This document shows positions 62,361-64,000 of a DNA stretch of 64,000 nucleotides, piece by piece. The stretch's first letter is position 1. Each line of letters opens with the position of its first letter. This DNA comes from Ancylomarina longa (GTDB taxonomy: Bacteria > Bacteroidota > Bacteroidia > Bacteroidales > Marinifilaceae): NCBI RefSeq assembly GCF_003996985.1, contig NZ_RJJX01000011.1:1-64000 (forward strand), in the 5' to 3' direction. The notes under the pieces were generated by a model, which had not been told where the DNA came from, ran no database searches, and saw only the letters and a program-made list of their open reading frames with translations. The position numbers and the translations under genes are program-made.

Positions 62361-63692
62361 TTATATTGATTCTCCAATTAAAGTAGCTTGGGTACAATCA
62401 TTCACTTTTACCTGAACAAAATCTCCAACTTTGTAATTTTTTTTAGGGAATACAATTACTTTATTTTGAGAAGTTCGGCCAAATAATTCCTGATCAGATT
62501 TTTTGGAAGTTCCTTCTACTAATACTTCGAATACTTTTCCAAGATCTCTTTTGTTGCTCTCATGCGATAATTGATTCTGTAATTCAATCATTTCACTAAG
62601 CCGTTTTCCTTTTACTTCTTCCGGAATATTGTCTTTCATGTTCTTGTAGGCATAGGTTCCTGGACGCTCAGAATATTTAAACATGAAAGCCAAATCATAT
62701 TTAGCCCATTTCATCAAGTCTAAAGTTTCCTGAAAATCTTCATCACTTTCGTTGTGAAAGCCACAAAATATATCCGAAGAAATCCCACAATCCGGTATAA
62801 TGTTTCGGATGGCTTCTATCCGGTTCATATACCATTCCTTAGTGTATTTCCGTTTCATATTGGCCAAAACCGAATTGCTGCCAGATTGAACAGGCAAATG
62901 GATGCTTTTGCAGATATTGGGATATTTGGCAATTACTCTTAGGGTGTCATCGCTCATATCTTTAGGATGAGAGGTGGCAAATCTAATACGTAAATTAGGT
63001 TCTGCTAATGCAACTATTTCTAATAGTTCAGGAAAATTAATTTCCGAAACAGAATTCTTATAATGAAAGGAATTTACATTCTGTCCCAAAAGGGTAACTT
63101 CCTTATATCCTTTCTCTACCAAATCTTTTACTTCTGTGAGTATGCTTTCAGGATTTCTGCTACGTTCTCTCCCTCTTGTATAGGGTACAATACAATAGGT
63201 GCAGAAATTGTTGCAACCTCTCATGATTGAAACAAAACCTGAAATGGATGTTTCATCTATTCTTGATGGGCAAATATCCTTATAGGTTTCTGTGAGGGAT
63301 AGCTCGATGTTGATAGCCTTTTCTCCTTTTTCTGCCTTCTCCACTAAAAGGGGAAGATCCATGTAAGCATCCGGACCCACAATAAGATTCACATTTTTCT
63401 CTTGTTCGAAGAGTTTGTCACCCAATCGTTCGGCCATACAACCGATGACACCAATTAGTAATTTAGGATTTTTCTTTTTTAATGCTGCAAACCCTTGTAC
63501 TCTTCCTCTTACCCTCTGTTCTGCATTTTCTCTGACTGAACAAGTGTTGACTAAGATAATATCTGCCTCTTCGCGAGTTTTTGTAATCTCATAATTGTTG
63601 TGTTGCATGATAGAAGCAACGACTTCACTATCTGCAACATTCATTTGGCAACCATATGTTTCCAAAAACAATTTTTTGTTCTTATTACTCAT
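62361..63692 (-). CDS. miaB: tRNA-2-methylthio-N6-dimethylallyladenosine synthase
   Basis: A 443-residue radical-SAM methylthiotransferase that modifies A37 of tRNAs reading UNN codons. Three parts are visible. The UPF0004 domain has FLETYGCQMNVADSE, LVNTCSVREN and IGVIGCMAERLG. The radical-SAM core has RGCNNFCTYCIVPYTRGRERSR, and the TRAM domain is C-terminal. ATG 63692 is preferred to 63722 because a TAACTTTG -7 box lies over the latter. Confidence 0.95.
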   Translation of the reverse strand: MSNKNKKLFLETYGCQMNVADSEVVASIMQHNNYEITKTREEADIILVNTCSVRENAEQRVRGRVQGFAALKKKNPKLLIGVIGCMAERLGDKLFEQEKNVNLIVGPDAYMDLPLLVEKAEKGEKAINIELSLTETYKDICPSRIDETSISGFVSIMRGCNNFCTYCIVPYTRGRERSRNPESILTEVKDLVEKGYKEVTLLGQNVNSFHYKNSVSEINFPELLEIVALAEPNLRIRFATSHPKDMSDDTLRVIAKYPNICKSIHLPVQSGSNSVLANMKRKYTKEWYMNRIEAIRNIIPDCGISSDIFCGFHNESDEDFQETLDLMKWAKYDLAFMFKYSERPGTYAYKNMKDNIPEEVKGKRLSEMIELQNQLSHESNKRDLGKVFEVLVEGTSKKSDQELFGRTSQNKVIVFPKKNYKVGDFVQVKVNDCTQATLIGESI

Positions 63693-63721
63693 TTTCGATA
63701 TCCCCACTTTTAAATTCCGCA

Positions 63722-63729
63722 CAAAGTTA
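63722..63729 (-). promoter_or_regulatory. miaB: miaB -7 box (TAACTTTG)
   Basis: On the minus strand TAACTTTG ends 29 bases before ATG 63692 and overlaps the start of the longer open frame, so it decides the start. Confidence 0.55.
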
Positions 63730-64000
63730 TATTATCTCCATAGATTGACAAGTTCTTGGGTATTCAATTATTTTAGATATCATCTTGAAAATCTACTATT
63801 TCATTCTTCATATATGTTTTTTGATGATAGAATCTTTTCAAAGATTAATTTGTAAATTGAATTAACTTGCAAAGTCAATTTTTTCTAATTCCTAATTAGA
63901 CTGCATAAGCGCTTAAATTGTGTTTGTTGCTAAATATTTTTGTGTAATTTTAACCTGCAAATGGCGTGTCGTAGAAGGTATTGATATGTAGTTTGTTAGG
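63730..64000. other. Gene-free right end of the window
   Basis: AT-rich, no frame of note. A small dyad AATTCCTAATTAG near 63888 is the only feature seen. A plus-strand gene may begin beyond 64000. Confidence 0.35.

Overview
The window is a stretch of chromosome from an AT-rich member of the Bacteroidota. The evidence is the TAnnTTTG-type -7 promoter boxes in front of many genes, an RprXY-like two-component pair, an HU-type nucleoid protein of the Bacteroidota kind, an acpP-fabF-rnc operon divergent from purN, and an ExbB/ExbD/ExbD cluster. The complete lysine-to-butyrate fermentation operon suggests an anaerobic or facultative fermenter, plausibly a marine Marinilabiliales relative. That placement is inference; the sequence alone does not fix the genus.

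Layout. (1) 1-3274 is an accessory region: the tail of one unidentified gene, three tiny peptides with double-glycine leaders, three CPBP-type intramembrane protease genes, and a REP-associated (RAYT) transposase bracketed by a perfect 28-bp inverted repeat. It looks like a bacteriocin-like peptide and immunity locus. (2) 3394-6375 carries a surface or outer-membrane protein bracketed by a duplicated intergenic sequence, and a cytosolic hypothetical protein. (3) 6376-16460 is mostly housekeeping: a gene-free stretch with three 83-bp tandem repeats, lepA, the RprY/RprX pair, a strong candidate small RNA, rnc, fabF, acpP, purN and an M23 peptidase. (4) 16555-41612 holds two YitT paralogues, leuS, tRNA-Arg(CCG), an ExbB/D operon, ansA, tatD, gdhA, dprA, apt, aroA, deoD, tadA, aspS, an acyltransferase and small hypotheticals, with several intergenic repeat elements. 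(5) 41984-56166 is a 14-gene, same-strand cluster for L-lysine fermentation. (6) 56817-57859 is a gene-free but highly structured stretch. It has an array of about 13 CGC-centred motifs at a 20-21 bp pitch, several hairpins, and a decayed fragment of the neighbouring tricorn-like protease gene. (7) 57860-63692 encodes the tricorn-like protease, a STAS protein, a GNAT acetyltransferase and miaB.

How the genes work together. The fermentation cluster encodes every step of the 3,5-diaminohexanoate pathway: KamA, KamDE with the KamB/KamC reactivase, Kdd, Kce, Kal, butyryl-CoA dehydrogenase with EtfAB, acetoacetate CoA-transferase (AtoD/AtoA) and thiolase. Together they convert lysine to acetate, butyrate and ammonia. 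The two CoA-transferase subunits lie at opposite sides of the kam block, and the spacers around kamE are rich in dyad symmetry. The features most worth a second look are the leader-peptide/CPBP locus, the phased array with the protease relic, the candidate sRNA at about 11887-11978, and the competing hairpins before atoA.
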